Source: Paenacidovorax caeni (lineage in GTDB: Bacteria; Pseudomonadota; Gammaproteobacteria; Burkholderiales; Burkholderiaceae_C). From it: a stretch of DNA of 64,000 nt. Below are positions 19,251 through 30,005 of the stretch, piece after piece. Position numbers and translations under genes: made by a program. The notes under the pieces were generated by a model. It ran no database searches, was not told the DNA's origin, and worked only from the letters and a program-made list of their open reading frames with translations. The stretch spans positions 1 to 64,000 of the forward strand of contig NZ_CYIG01000007.1 of the NCBI RefSeq assembly GCF_001298675.1, read 5' to 3'. Each line of letters opens with the position of its first letter. Position 1 is the first letter of the stretch.

Positions 19251-20307
19251 GAAAACGGCGCTCATCATGGCCGGCGGCACCGGCGGCCATATCTTCCCCG
19301 GCCTGGCCGTGGCGCAGGCGCTGCGTGCACGCGGCTGGCGCGTGCACTGGCTGGGCACGCCCGGCAGCATGGAGTCGCGCATCGTGCCGCCGCAGGGCTT
19401 TGCGTTCGAGGCCATCGATTTCTCCGGCGTGCGCGGCAAGGGGCTGACCACGCTGGCGCTGCTGCCGCTGCGGCTGCTGCGCGCCTTCTGGCAGGCGCTG
19501 GCCGTGGTGCGCCGCGTGCGTCCCGACGTGGTGCTGGGCATGGGCGGCTACGTCACCTTCCCCGGCGGCATGATGGCGGTGCTGGCGGGTAAGCCCCTGG
19601 TGCTGCACGAGCAGAACTCCGTCGCCGGTCTGGCCAACAAGGTGCTGGCAGGCGTGGCCGACCGCATCTTCACGGCCTTCCCGAGTGTGCTGAAAAAAGG
19701 CCAGTGGGTCGGCAACCCGCTGCGCGAGGGGTTCCTGGCGCAGCCAGAGCCGGCCGTGCGCTTCGCCGGGCGCAGCGGGCCGCTGCGCCTGCTGGTGGTG
19801 GGCGGCAGCCTGGGCGCCAAGGCGCTGAACGAGATCGTGCCGCAAGCGCTGGCATTGATCCCCGAGGCCGAGCGCCCGCAGGTCACGCACCAGAGCGGCG
19901 CGGCGCAGATCGACGCCTTGCGCGCCCATTACGCCGCTGCCGGTGTGCAGGCCACGCTGACGCCGTTCATTGACGACACGGCCAGTGCGTTTGCGCAGGC
20001 CGACGTGGTGGTTTGCCGCGCTGGCGCCAGTACCGTGACCGAATTGGCCGCCGTGGGTGCCGCAGCGGTGTTCGTGCCCTTCCCAGCGGCGGTGGACGAC
20101 CACCAGACCACCAACGCCCAGTTCCTGGTGCAGGCAGGCGGCGGCTGGCTGGTGCAGCAGCGCGACCTGACGCCTGGCGGACTGGCTCAAATGCTACAAA
20201 ATATGGAGCGTTCCGCGCTTGTTCAGCGCGCGCAAAACGCCAAAAAGATGCAAAAAACCGAAGCCACCGCAGTGGTGGTCGCGGCCTGCGAGGAGCTGGC
20301 CCCATGA
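19243..20307 (+). CDS. murG: UDP-GlcNAc:lipid I N-acetylglucosaminyltransferase MurG
   Basis: 354 residues from ATG 19243 ([20 protein letters not shown]). GT-B fold: [17 protein letters not shown] near 10, [13 protein letters not shown] near 100, [12 protein letters not shown] near 122, [13 protein letters not shown] near 185 and [15 protein letters not shown] near 260. It makes lipid II on the inner face of the membrane. Near the C-terminus a dispersed palindrome copy encodes [14 protein letters not shown]. The upstream 28-codon frame may couple it to ftsW. Confidence 0.96.
   Translation: MSQKTALIMAGGTGGHIFPGLAVAQALRARGWRVHWLGTPGSMESRIVPPQGFAFEAIDFSGVRGKGLTTLALLPLRLLRAFWQALAVVRRVRPDVVLGMGGYVTFPGGMMAVLAGKPLVLHEQNSVAGLANKVLAGVADRIFTAFPSVLKKGQWVGNPLREGFLAQPEPAVRFAGRSGPLRLLVVGGSLGAKALNEIVPQALALIPEAERPQVTHQSGAAQIDALRAHYAAAGVQATLTPFIDDTASAFAQADVVVCRAGASTVTELAAVGAAAVFVPFPAAVDDHQTTNAQFLVQAGGGWLVQQRDLTPGGLAQMLQNMERSALVQRAQNAKKMQKTEATAVVVAACEELAP
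20187..20232 (+). repeat. AGCGCTT-type palindromic element inside murG
   Basis: CAAATGCTACAAAATATGGA, GCGTTCCGCGCTTGTTCAGC, sense orientation, frame [13 protein letters not shown], aligned codon for codon with the murC and murE copies. Confidence 0.75.
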
Positions 20308-21737
20308 AACACGCTATCCGTCACATTCACTTCGTCGGCGTGGGCGGCGCCGGCATGAGCGGCATCGCCGAGGTGCTGCACAACCTGGGCTACCAGGTGT
20401 CGGGCTCGGACCTGTCGGACAGCGCCACGCTGCGCCGCTTGCAAGGCCTGGGCATCGCCACCCATGTGGGCCACGACGCCGCCCACGTTCAGGGGGCCGA
20501 TGCCGTGGTGACCTCCACGGCCGTGCAGGGCAACAACCCCGAGGTACAGGCTGCGCGCGCGCGCAAGATTCCCGTGGTGCCGCGCGCGCTCATGCTGGCC
20601 GAGCTGATGCGCCTGCGCCAGGGCGTGGCCATCGCTGGCACGCACGGCAAGACGACGACCACCAGCCTGGTCACCAGCGTGCTGGCCGAGGCGGGGCTGG
20701 ACCCGACCTTCGTCATCGGCGGGCGCCTGAACAGCGCCGGTGCCAACGCGCGGCTGGGCCAGGGCGAGTACATCGTGGTCGAGGCCGACGAGTCCGACGC
20801 TTCGTTCCTCAACCTGCTGCCCGTGATGGCCGTGGTCACCAACATTGACGCCGACCACATGGAAACCTACGGCCACGACTTCGGCCGGCTCAAGCAGGCG
20901 TTCGTGGACTTCCTGCACCGCATGCCGTTCTACGGCGCGGCCATCCTGTGCGTGGACAACCCCGGCGTGCGCGAGATCCTGGCTGACGTGGCGCGCCCGG
21001 TAACCAGCTACGGCTTCGGCGAGGATGCGCAGGTGCGTGCCGTCAACGTGCGCGCCGACGCCGGACGCATGCGCTTCACCGTGCAGCGGCGCAATGGCGT
21101 GACCCTGCCCGACCTGGAGGTGGTGCTGAACCTGGCGGGTGAGCACAACGTGCTCAACGCGCTCGCGGCCATCGCCGTGGCGGTGGAGCTGGGTATTTCC
21201 GATGAGGCCGTGCTGCGCGCGCTGGCGGGCTTCACCGGCGTGGGCCGGCGTTTTCAGCGCTACGGCGACCAGCCTGCCGTGGGCGGCGGCCACTACCAGC
21301 TCATTGAGGACTATGGCCACCATCCGGTGGAGATGGCCGCCACCCTGGCGGCGGCACGCGGTGCCTTCCCCGGGCGGCGCCTGGTGTTGGCGTTCCAGCC
21401 GCACCGCTACAGCCGCACGCGCGACTGCTTCGAGGATTTCGTCAAGGTGCTGGGCCAGGCCGACGTGGTGCTGCTGACCGAGGTGTACGCGGCAGGCGAG
21501 GCCCCTATCGTCGCCGCCGACGGGCGTTCGCTGGCGCGCGCGCTGCGTGTGGCAGGCCGGGTGGAGCCCGTTTTCATCGACGATGTGGCCGAGATGCCGC
21601 GTGCCATCGTGCAAAGCGCACGGGCAGGCGACGTGGTGCTGTGCATGGGCGCGGGCTCCATCGGCGCAGTGCCCGGAAAGGTGGCCGAATTGCTACAAAA
21701 TAGTGAGCTTTTAGCGCAGGGTGGGGGTGCGTTGTGA
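20304..21737 (+). CDS. murC: UDP-MurNAc:L-alanine ligase MurC
   Basis: 477 residues from ATG 20304, coupled to murG by [24 protein letters not shown] at the N-terminus, ATP-binding [13 protein letters not shown] near 110, [12 protein letters not shown] near 163, [11 protein letters not shown] near 185 and EDYGHHPVE near 335. It adds the first alanine. The C-terminus [16 protein letters not shown] is encoded by a palindromic repeat copy, so the normal tail has been replaced or lengthened. Confidence 0.97.
   Translation: MKHAIRHIHFVGVGGAGMSGIAEVLHNLGYQVSGSDLSDSATLRRLQGLGIATHVGHDAAHVQGADAVVTSTAVQGNNPEVQAARARKIPVVPRALMLAELMRLRQGVAIAGTHGKTTTTSLVTSVLAEAGLDPTFVIGGRLNSAGANARLGQGEYIVVEADESDASFLNLLPVMAVVTNIDADHMETYGHDFGRLKQAFVDFLHRMPFYGAAILCVDNPGVREILADVARPVTSYGFGEDAQVRAVNVRADAGRMRFTVQRRNGVTLPDLEVVLNLAGEHNVLNALAAIAVAVELGISDEAVLRALAGFTGVGRRFQRYGDQPAVGGGHYQLIEDYGHHPVEMAATLAAARGAFPGRRLVLAFQPHRYSRTRDCFEDFVKVLGQADVVLLTEVYAAGEAPIVAADGRSLARALRVAGRVEPVFIDDVAEMPRAIVQSARAGDVVLCMGAGSIGAVPGKVAELLQNSELLAQGGGAL
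21688..21722 (+). repeat. AGCGCTT-type palindromic element at the murC 3' end
   Basis: AATTGCTACAAAATAGTGAG, CTTTTAGCGCAGGGT: left half of the element in sense direction, frame [11 protein letters not shown], ending a few codons before the stop. Confidence 0.75.
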
Positions 21738-22738
21738 GTCAATTCGATCCTAAGTCTGACCAGGAATTCAACGCTGCGGCCCTGGGCAAGGTGGCCGTGC
21801 TCATGGGCGGCGATTCGTCCGAGCGCGAGGTGTCGCTGATGTCCGGGGGCGGTGTGCTGCAGGCGCTGCGTGCGCGCGGCGTCGATGCGCATGCCTTCGA
21901 CCCGGCGCACGCCAGCCTGTCCGATCTCAAGACCCACGGCTACACGCGCTGCTTCATTGCGCTGCACGGCCGCCATGGCGAGGACGGCACGGTGCAGGGC
22001 GCGCTGGAGCTGCTCGGCATTCCTTACACAGGCTCGGGTGTGATGGCGTCGAGCATCGCCATGGACAAGATCATGACCAAGCGCATCTGGCGCTTCGAGG
22101 GCCTGCCCACGCCGGACTGGCGCCTGGTGGCCAGCAGCGCCGAGACCGCGCAGGCCTTCCAGGAACTGGGTGCGCCCATGATCGTCAAGCCTTCGCGCGA
22201 GGGCTCCACCATCGGCCTGACCAAGGTCACTTCGCTGGGGCAGTGCGAGCAGGCGTACCGCCTGGCCGCGCAGCACGACCCCGAGGTGCTGTGCGAGCAG
22301 TTCATCGATGGTGACGAAACCACCTGCCCGGTGCTCGGCCAGGGCGCGGACGCCACGGCGCTGCCGGTGATCCGCATCGTCGCGCCCGAGGGCAACTACG
22401 ACTACCAGAACAAGTACTTCACCGACGTGACGCAGTACCACTGCCCGAGCGGCCTGCCCGAGGCCGAGGAGCGTGCCATCCAGCGCCTGGTGGAGCGCGC
22501 CTACCGCACGCTGGGCTGCCGTGGCTGGGCACGCGCCGACATCATGGTGCGCGCCAGCGACCGCCAGCCCTTCCTGCTGGAGATCAACACCTCGCCCGGC
22601 ATGACCGGGCATTCGCTCGTGCCCATGTCGGCGCGCGCAGCGGGCACCAGCTACGAAGAGCTGTGCCTGCGCATCCTGGCCAGCGCTTCGCTCGACGCGC
22701 TGCAAAACACCGCCGACACGGCCCTGGGAGGCGCATGA
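21734..22738 (+). CDS. ddlB: D-alanine-D-alanine ligase
   Basis: 334 residues from GTG 21734, overlapping murC. ATP-grasp enzyme: [20 protein letters not shown] near 17-35, [19 protein letters not shown] near 77, [13 protein letters not shown] near 99, [10 protein letters not shown] near 153, and [15 protein letters not shown] near 286. It makes the D-Ala-D-Ala used by MurF. About 15 residues longer at the N-terminus than E. coli DdlB. Confidence 0.96.
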   Translation: MSQFDPKSDQEFNAAALGKVAVLMGGDSSEREVSLMSGGGVLQALRARGVDAHAFDPAHASLSDLKTHGYTRCFIALHGRHGEDGTVQGALELLGIPYTGSGVMASSIAMDKIMTKRIWRFEGLPTPDWRLVASSAETAQAFQELGAPMIVKPSREGSTIGLTKVTSLGQCEQAYRLAAQHDPEVLCEQFIDGDETTCPVLGQGADATALPVIRIVAPEGNYDYQNKYFTDVTQYHCPSGLPEAEERAIQRLVERAYRTLGCRGWARADIMVRASDRQPFLLEINTSPGMTGHSLVPMSARAAGTSYEELCLRILASASLDALQNTADTALGGA

Positions 22739-23529
22739 ACGCACCGCTGCCCGCACCGCTGGACGTCAAGCTCATGAACTGGACCGCCTCGGCCCTGTTC
22801 GTGTGCTGCGCCGCGCTCGTGCTGGCAGCGGGTGCGCGCTGGCTGCTGGGGCGGCCGGCGTTCGCCATCCACCGCATCGTGGTGCAGGGCGACCTGGTGC
22901 ACAACAACGCGGTCAGTCTGCGTCCCATGGTCATGCCCAGCCTGGCGGGCAACTTTTTCACCGTGGACCTGGAGGCGGTGCGCGCGGCTTTTGCGCAGGC
23001 TCCCTGGGTGCGCAGCGTCCAGGTGCGGCGTGAGTTTCCCAGCGGCCTGCGCGTGGTGCTGCGCGAGCACGATGCCGTGGCCCTGTGGGGCGCGGAGTCG
23101 GAGTCCAAGCTGCTCAACAGCGACGGCGAGGTTTTCGAGGCGGAGGCTGACGACGAAGAGCAGGACAGTCTGCCGCGTCTGCAGGGTCCGCAGGGGCAGG
23201 CGGGCGAGGTTCTGGCCATGTACCACCGGCTGGCGCCGGTGTTCGAGCCGCTCGGGCTGGAGTTGGATGAGCTGCAGCTTTCAGGGCGCGGTGGCTGGCG
23301 CGCGCAGCTTGACAGCGGAGCTGCGGTGGAATTGGGCGGCGGCACGCCCGAGGCCGTGGTCGCGCGCACGCAGCGCTTCGCACGCACATTGGCGCAGGTG
23401 GCGCAGCAGTACCGGCGCAGCCCCGAGGCGCTGGAGTCGGCCGACCTGCGCCATGACGGCGGCTATGCCGTACGCCTGCGCGGCGTGACGACGGTGAGTG
23501 ACGACAAGGCAGCGAAAAAGGTGCGCTGA
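22735..23529 (+). CDS. ftsQ: Cell division protein FtsQ
   Basis: 264 residues from ATG 22735, coupled to ddlB by ATGA. Cytoplasmic tail of about 15 residues, TM helix about 18-38, POTRA domain from [13 protein letters not shown] near 44, then the FtsQ beta domain ([19 protein letters not shown] near 85). It recruits FtsL/FtsB and links early and late divisome proteins. Confidence 0.95.
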   Translation: MNAPLPAPLDVKLMNWTASALFVCCAALVLAAGARWLLGRPAFAIHRIVVQGDLVHNNAVSLRPMVMPSLAGNFFTVDLEAVRAAFAQAPWVRSVQVRREFPSGLRVVLREHDAVALWGAESESKLLNSDGEVFEAEADDEEQDSLPRLQGPQGQAGEVLAMYHRLAPVFEPLGLELDELQLSGRGGWRAQLDSGAAVELGGGTPEAVVARTQRFARTLAQVAQQYRRSPEALESADLRHDGGYAVRLRGVTTVSDDKAAKKVR

Positions 23530-23567
23530 GGCGCCACGGGACAACGAAACAGAGGGCAGACAGGCAT

Positions 23568-24797
23568 ATGGCAAGAGAATACAAAGACGTGGTCGTAGGG
23601 CTGGACATCGGCACTGCCAAGGTCATGGCCGTGGTCGCCGAGGTGCTGCCCGGTGGCGAGCTCAAGCTCGCCGGCCTGGGCGTGGCGCCGAGCAACGGCC
23701 TCAAGCGCGGCGTGGTCGTGAACATCGACGCCACGGTGCAGAGCATCCAGCAGGCGCTGAAAGAGGCCGAGCTGATGGCCGACTGCAAGATCCAGCGCGT
23801 GTACACCGGCATCACCGGCAGCCACATCCGTGGCCAGAACTCGCGCGGCATGGTGGCCATCAAGGACAAGGAAGTCACCGCCACCGACGTGGCGCGCGTG
23901 GTGGAGACGGCCAAGGCCATCAACATCAGCAGCGACCAGCGCCTGTTGCTGGTGGAGCCGCAGGAATTCGTGATCGACGGGCAGGACGTGAAGGAGCCCA
24001 TCGGCATGAGCGGCATCCGCCTGGAGGCCAACATCCACATCGTCACGGGTGCGCAAAGCGCGGCCGAGAACATCATCAAGTGCGTGCGCCGCTGCGGCCT
24101 GGAGGTCGAGCAGCTCATGCTCAACCCGCTGGCCAGCAGCCAGGCCGTGCTGACCGACGACGAGCGCGAGTTGGGTGTGGCCGTGGTGGACATCGGCGCC
24201 GGCACGACCGACGTGGCCATCTTCACCGGCGGCGCGATCCGCCACACGGCAGTGATTCCCGCGGCGGGCGACCTGATCACCAGCGACATTGCCATGGCGC
24301 TGCGCACCCCGACCAAGGACGCTGAGGACATCAAGGTGGAAAGCGGCTACGCCAAGCAACTGCTGGCCGACCCCGAGGCGCAGGTGGAGGTGCCCGGCCT
24401 GGGCGACCGTGGTCCGCGCCTGCTCAGCCGCCAGGTGCTGGCGGGCGTGATCGAGCCGCGCGTGGAGGAAATCTTCTCGCTCGTGCACCAGGCCATTCGC
24501 GACTCGGGCTACGAAGAGGTGCTGTCCTCGGGCATCGTGCTCACGGGCGGCAGCTCGGTCATGCCGGGCATGGTGGAGCTGGGCGAGGACATCTTTCTCA
24601 AGCCGGTGCGCCGTGGCATCCCGAAGTATTCCAGCGCGTTGGCCGACATGGTGGCGCAGCCGCGTGCGGCCACCGTCATGGGGCAGCTTGAGGAAGCACG
24701 CCAGGCGCGCCTGCGCGGCTTCAAGGTGGCGGCCAAGAGCGGGTCGATGAAGACCGCCTTTGGCCGCTTCAAGGACTTCATCGTGGGGAACTTCTGA
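23568..24797 (+). CDS. ftsA: Cell division protein FtsA
   Basis: 409 residues from ATG 23568, 38 bp after ftsQ. Actin-like ATPase: VVGLDIGTAKVMAVVAE near 8, subdomain 1C about 85-165, VVDIGAGTTDVAIFTGGAIR near 205, LTGGSSVMPGM near 325. The C-terminal amphipathic membrane-targeting helix is the final GRFKDFIVGNF region. It tethers FtsZ to the membrane. Confidence 0.97.
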   Translation: MAREYKDVVVGLDIGTAKVMAVVAEVLPGGELKLAGLGVAPSNGLKRGVVVNIDATVQSIQQALKEAELMADCKIQRVYTGITGSHIRGQNSRGMVAIKDKEVTATDVARVVETAKAINISSDQRLLLVEPQEFVIDGQDVKEPIGMSGIRLEANIHIVTGAQSAAENIIKCVRRCGLEVEQLMLNPLASSQAVLTDDERELGVAVVDIGAGTTDVAIFTGGAIRHTAVIPAAGDLITSDIAMALRTPTKDAEDIKVESGYAKQLLADPEAQVEVPGLGDRGPRLLSRQVLAGVIEPRVEEIFSLVHQAIRDSGYEEVLSSGIVLTGGSSVMPGMVELGEDIFLKPVRRGIPKYSSALADMVAQPRAATVMGQLEEARQARLRGFKVAAKSGSMKTAFGRFKDFIVGNF

Positions 24798-24951
24798 CCA
24801 TGCCCCTCGACTGGAACTGGTTTGTGCGCGCCGGGCCCGCACGCCGCACGCGGCGTCGCGGCACCGGGCCACCGCCCATGGGGCGCCCGCCGCCCGCTAC
24901 CTCTCTTACCCCAGATGCATTGTTTTTCAGAGTAATTTCAGGAGCACCCTC
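24798..24951. other. ftsA-ftsZ spacer
   Basis: 154 bp, GC-rich with several short palindromes (GCCGCACGCGGCG; GGGGCGCCCGCCGCCC). The last 40 bp turn AT-richer and end in the ftsZ Shine-Dalgarno sequence (CAGGAGC, 24940-24946). It may hold an ftsZ promoter, but I see no convincing -35/-10 pair. Confidence 0.5.
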
Positions 24952-26181
24952 ATGACCATCGAAATGATCGAGTCCGAAGAATTCAACCAGGGCACACAGA
25001 TCAAGGTGATCGGTGTCGGCGGCGGCGGCGGCAACGCCGTCGAGCACATGATCGCGCGCGCCGTGCAGGGCGTGGAATTTGTCTGCGCCAACACCGACGC
25101 GCAGGCGCTCACGCGCAGCACGGCGCACCGCCACATCCAGCTCGGCAGCAGCGGCCTGGGTGCGGGCAGCAAGCCCGAGAAGGCGCGCGAGGCCGCCGAA
25201 AGCGCCGAGGCAGAGATCCGCCAGGCCATCCAGGGTGCGCACATGCTCTTCATCACCGCCGGCATGGGCGGCGGCACGGGCACAGGCGCCGCGCCGGTGA
25301 TCGCACGCATCGCCAAGGACATGGGCATCCTCACCGTGGGCGTGGTCACCAAGCCCTTCGAGTGGGAAGGCAGCCGCCGCATGAAGAATGCGGACGACGG
25401 CCTGTCCGAGCTGGAAAGCAACGTCGATTCGCTGATCGTGGTGCTCAACGAGAAGCTCATCGAGGTGCTGGGCAACGACATCACGCAGGAAGAAGCCTTC
25501 GCCCATGCCAACGACGTGCTGAAGAACGCCGTCGGCGGTATTGCCGAAATCATCAACGACTACGGCCTGGTGAACGTCGACTTCGAAGACGTGCGCACCG
25601 TGATGGGCGAGCCCGGCCGCGCCATGATGGGCACGGCCACGGCCAGCGGCCCGGACCGCGCGCGCATCGCTGCAGAGCAGGCCATTGCCTGCCCGCTGCT
25701 TGAGGGGATCGACCTCTCGGGTGCCAAGGGTGTGCTGGTGCTGGTGACTGCCGCCAAGGGCAGCCTGAAGATGGCCGAGTCGGGCCAGGCCATGAGCACC
25801 ATCAACGCCTATGCCGCGCCGGACGCGCACGTCATCTACGGCGCTGCCTACGACGACTCCCTGGGCGATGAAATCCGCGTCACCGTGGTGGCCACGGGCC
25901 TGTCGCGTCCCAACGTGCGCCGCCAGCCCATGCAGGTGGTGCAGGGTGCGCTGCGCACCGGTACCGACAATATCCCGTACGCCATGCCCATGGCCGGCGG
26001 CACGGGCACGACGCTGGGCAGCGCAGGCGGCGTGGCCGGTGGCGCCGATTACGGCACCATGGCCGTACCCAGCGTGTGGCGTAACAACCGCACGCAGGCC
26101 GCGGCGCGCGTGGACGCGCTGTCCTCCGGCGGCATGGACGACCTGGAGATCCCGGCGTTCCTGCGCAAGCAGGCCGATTGA
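24952..26181 (+). CDS. ftsZ: Cell division protein FtsZ
   Basis: 409 residues from ATG 24952 with a good ribosome binding site. Tubulin-like GTPase: KVIGVGGGGGNAVEHMI near 16, GTP signature GMGGGTGTGAAPV near 104, NVDFEDVRTVM near 205. A Gly/Ala-rich linker precedes the conserved C-terminal peptide MDDLEIPAFLRKQAD that binds FtsA/ZipA. Forms the Z ring. Confidence 0.98.
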   Translation: MTIEMIESEEFNQGTQIKVIGVGGGGGNAVEHMIARAVQGVEFVCANTDAQALTRSTAHRHIQLGSSGLGAGSKPEKAREAAESAEAEIRQAIQGAHMLFITAGMGGGTGTGAAPVIARIAKDMGILTVGVVTKPFEWEGSRRMKNADDGLSELESNVDSLIVVLNEKLIEVLGNDITQEEAFAHANDVLKNAVGGIAEIINDYGLVNVDFEDVRTVMGEPGRAMMGTATASGPDRARIAAEQAIACPLLEGIDLSGAKGVLVLVTAAKGSLKMAESGQAMSTINAYAAPDAHVIYGAAYDDSLGDEIRVTVVATGLSRPNVRRQPMQVVQGALRTGTDNIPYAMPMAGGTGTTLGSAGGVAGGADYGTMAVPSVWRNNRTQAAARVDALSSGGMDDLEIPAFLRKQAD

Positions 26182-26224
26182 GTGCCGGGCGTGCCCGCGA
26201 GCGCGGGCCGCCATCGCGCCCTCC

Positions 26225-26258
26225 AACCCGCTGGCATGCCAGCGGGTTTTCTTTTTTG
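26225..26258 (+). terminator. Rho-independent terminator after ftsZ
   Basis: Perfect palindrome AACCCGCTGGCA/TGCCAGCGGGTT (26225-26248) followed by a T-rich run (TTTTCTTTTTT). It marks the 3' end of the main dcw transcript and isolates lpxC. Confidence 0.85.
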
Positions 26259-26300
26259 ATAGCTGCTCGCGCTTGCTGCACAAGGGCTAGGGGCGAATTT
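26254..26300 (+). repeat. AGCGCTT-type palindromic element, ftsZ-lpxC intergenic copy
   Basis: TTTTGATAGCTGCTCGCGCT, spacer, ACAAGGGCTAGGGGCGAATT. It begins inside the T-run of the ftsZ terminator. It is followed by three direct repeats of TTGGTGCC at 26299, 26310 and 26323. Confidence 0.85.
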
Positions 26301-26341
26301 GGTGCCTATTTGGTGCCCTGTCTTGGTGCCAGGAAGCCACG

Positions 26342-26424
26342 AGGGCGTGTCATCACTCAAATCCCCCATTGCGCAGCCAGCCCGCATGCCCCTCGCGTGG
26401 GGGATTTGAGTGATGACACGCCCT
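26342..26424. repeat. 83-bp perfect long inverted repeat upstream of lpxC
   Basis: Arms of 27 bp with no mismatch at 26342-26368 and 26398-26424 (AGGGCGTGTCATCACTCAAA onwards) and a 29-nt loop. The right arm ends exactly at the first T of a TAGAAT box and 14 bp before the lpxC ATG. It can extrude as a cruciform, or form a very stable RNA hairpin in read-through transcripts. Confidence 0.95.
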
Positions 26425-26429
26425 AGAAT
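26424..26429 (+). promoter_or_regulatory. -10 box just before lpxC
   Basis: TAGAAT ends 9 nt before the lpxC ATG, predicting a leader of about 2-3 nt. The corresponding -35 position falls inside the right arm of the inverted repeat and is not a good match. Confidence 0.4.
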
Positions 26430-26438
26430 CCACGGAAT

Positions 26439-27362
26439 ATGCTCCAGCAACGCACCATCAAGACCCTGACCCGCGCCGTGGGCGTGGGCCTGCATAGCGG
26501 CCAGCGGGTCGAGCTGACCCTGCGGCCGGCCCAGCCCGACACGGGCATCGTCTTTCGCCGCGTGGACCTGCCGGAGCCGGTGGACATTCCGATCAGCGCC
26601 ACGGCGGTGGTCGATACGCGCATGGCCTCCACCATCGGCGCGGGCAGCGCCAAGGTGCACACGGTGGAGCACCTGATGTCGGCCTGCGCGGGCCTGGGGC
26701 TGGACAACCTGTATATCGACATCACCGCCGAGGAGGTGCCGATCCTCGACGGCTCGTCGGCCTCGTTCGTGTTCCTGCTGCAAAGTGCGGGCGTGGAGCT
26801 GCAGAAGGCGCCCAAGCGTTTCATCCGCGTGACCCGGCCGGTCGAGGTGCGCGAGGGCGAAGGTGCGCAGCTGAAGTGGGCGCGGCTGGAGCCGTACCAT
26901 GGCTACAAGCTGCGCTTTGAGATCGATTTCGCCCACCCGGCGGTCGATTCCACCGGCCAGTGCGTGGAGTTCGACCTGGGCCAGGGCAACTATGCGCGCG
27001 ACATTGCGCGCGCACGCACCTTCGGCTTCACGCGCGACGTGGAGATGCTGCGTGCCAACGGTTTGGCGCTGGGCGGGGGGCTGGACAACGCCATCGTCAT
27101 GGACGACTACAAGGTGCTCAACAGCGACGGCCTGCGCTATGACGCCGAGTTTGCGCGCCACAAGATTCTCGACGCCATGGGGGATCTTTACCTGGTGGGT
27201 AAACCGCTGCTGGCCGCGTACAGTGCCTTTCGCTCGGGCCACGCCATGAACAACCATTTGCTGCGCGCGCTGCTGGCACAGCCCGATGCGTGGGAGATCG
27301 CCAGCTTCGACAACGAGCGCCTAGCCCCCGCGGGGTTCGCCCAGCCTGTCGGCGCCTGGTAG
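26439..27362 (+). CDS. lpxC: UDP-3-O-acyl-N-acetylglucosamine deacetylase LpxC
   Basis: 307 residues from ATG 26439. First committed step of lipid A synthesis. Zinc ligands in HTVEHLMSA near residue 75 and in the [26 protein letters not shown] region near 245-275 (His and Asp). Length matches the family. No clear Shine-Dalgarno sequence; a -10 box immediately upstream suggests a near-leaderless mRNA. Confidence 0.97.
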   Translation: MLQQRTIKTLTRAVGVGLHSGQRVELTLRPAQPDTGIVFRRVDLPEPVDIPISATAVVDTRMASTIGAGSAKVHTVEHLMSACAGLGLDNLYIDITAEEVPILDGSSASFVFLLQSAGVELQKAPKRFIRVTRPVEVREGEGAQLKWARLEPYHGYKLRFEIDFAHPAVDSTGQCVEFDLGQGNYARDIARARTFGFTRDVEMLRANGLALGGGLDNAIVMDDYKVLNSDGLRYDAEFARHKILDAMGDLYLVGKPLLAAYSAFRSGHAMNNHLLRALLAQPDAWEIASFDNERLAPAGFAQPVGAW

Positions 27363-27368
27363 CGGGGC

Positions 27369-27545
27369 ATGCTGCTTTTTCGCTGGATCGTCACCCTGCT
27401 GCTGCTTATGGCGGGGGTGTCTTTCGCGTTCTATGTCGGCACCGGCCAGGTGCGCTACCGGCGTTTCGGCCTCATGGTGCTGAAGTGGACGGTGATCGCT
27501 GCCTGCGCTTTCTTCTCCGTGCTGCTGGTTGGGCGCATCGCCTGA
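27369..27545 (+). CDS. Small membrane protein, 58 residues
   Basis: ATG 27369 to TGA 27545, only 6 bp after the lpxC stop. Sequence begins MLLFRWIVTLLLLMAG and has two predicted TM helices (about 3-23 and 37-55) separated by a short basic loop (QVRYRRFG). The gap and direction suggest co-transcription with lpxC. Unnamed two-TM proteins next to lpxC occur in Burkholderiales as I recall. Function unknown. Confidence 0.7.
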   Translation: MLLFRWIVTLLLLMAGVSFAFYVGTGQVRYRRFGLMVLKWTVIAACAFFSVLLVGRIA

Positions 27546-27559
27546 ATTGTCCCTATACT
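27529..27559 (+). promoter_or_regulatory. Putative promoter of the thiC riboswitch transcript
   Basis: TATACT at 27554-27559 with TTGGGC at 27529-27534 (19-bp spacer). The start would be near 27566, exactly where the riboswitch begins. It overlaps the end of the small membrane protein gene. Confidence 0.45.
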
Positions 27560-27566
27560 CGCGCCT

Positions 27567-29864
<2,298 letters not shown>

Positions 29865-30005
29865 GGTCTGCCGCATTGGTGAATTCCCTCTGAGCTCCCC
29901 GGCGGTTGGTAGCATAAAGTTACACCCTCGCCGGGGCTCACAAGGCCCAGGCACACCCTGGCATGCAGATTGCATATGGCAGGGCTGTTCAGTCAAGGGG
30001 AATTC

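Noticed and set aside
29897-29936. CCCCGGCG/CGCCGGGG hairpin after thiC as a terminator
   Set aside because: The loop is 24 nt and no T-run follows; it may influence the chemoreceptor transcript but I cannot support a terminator.
29915-29940. Sigma-28 promoter for the first chemoreceptor gene
   Set aside because: TAAAGTTA fits the -35, but no GCCGATAA-like -10 occurs at 11-bp spacing.
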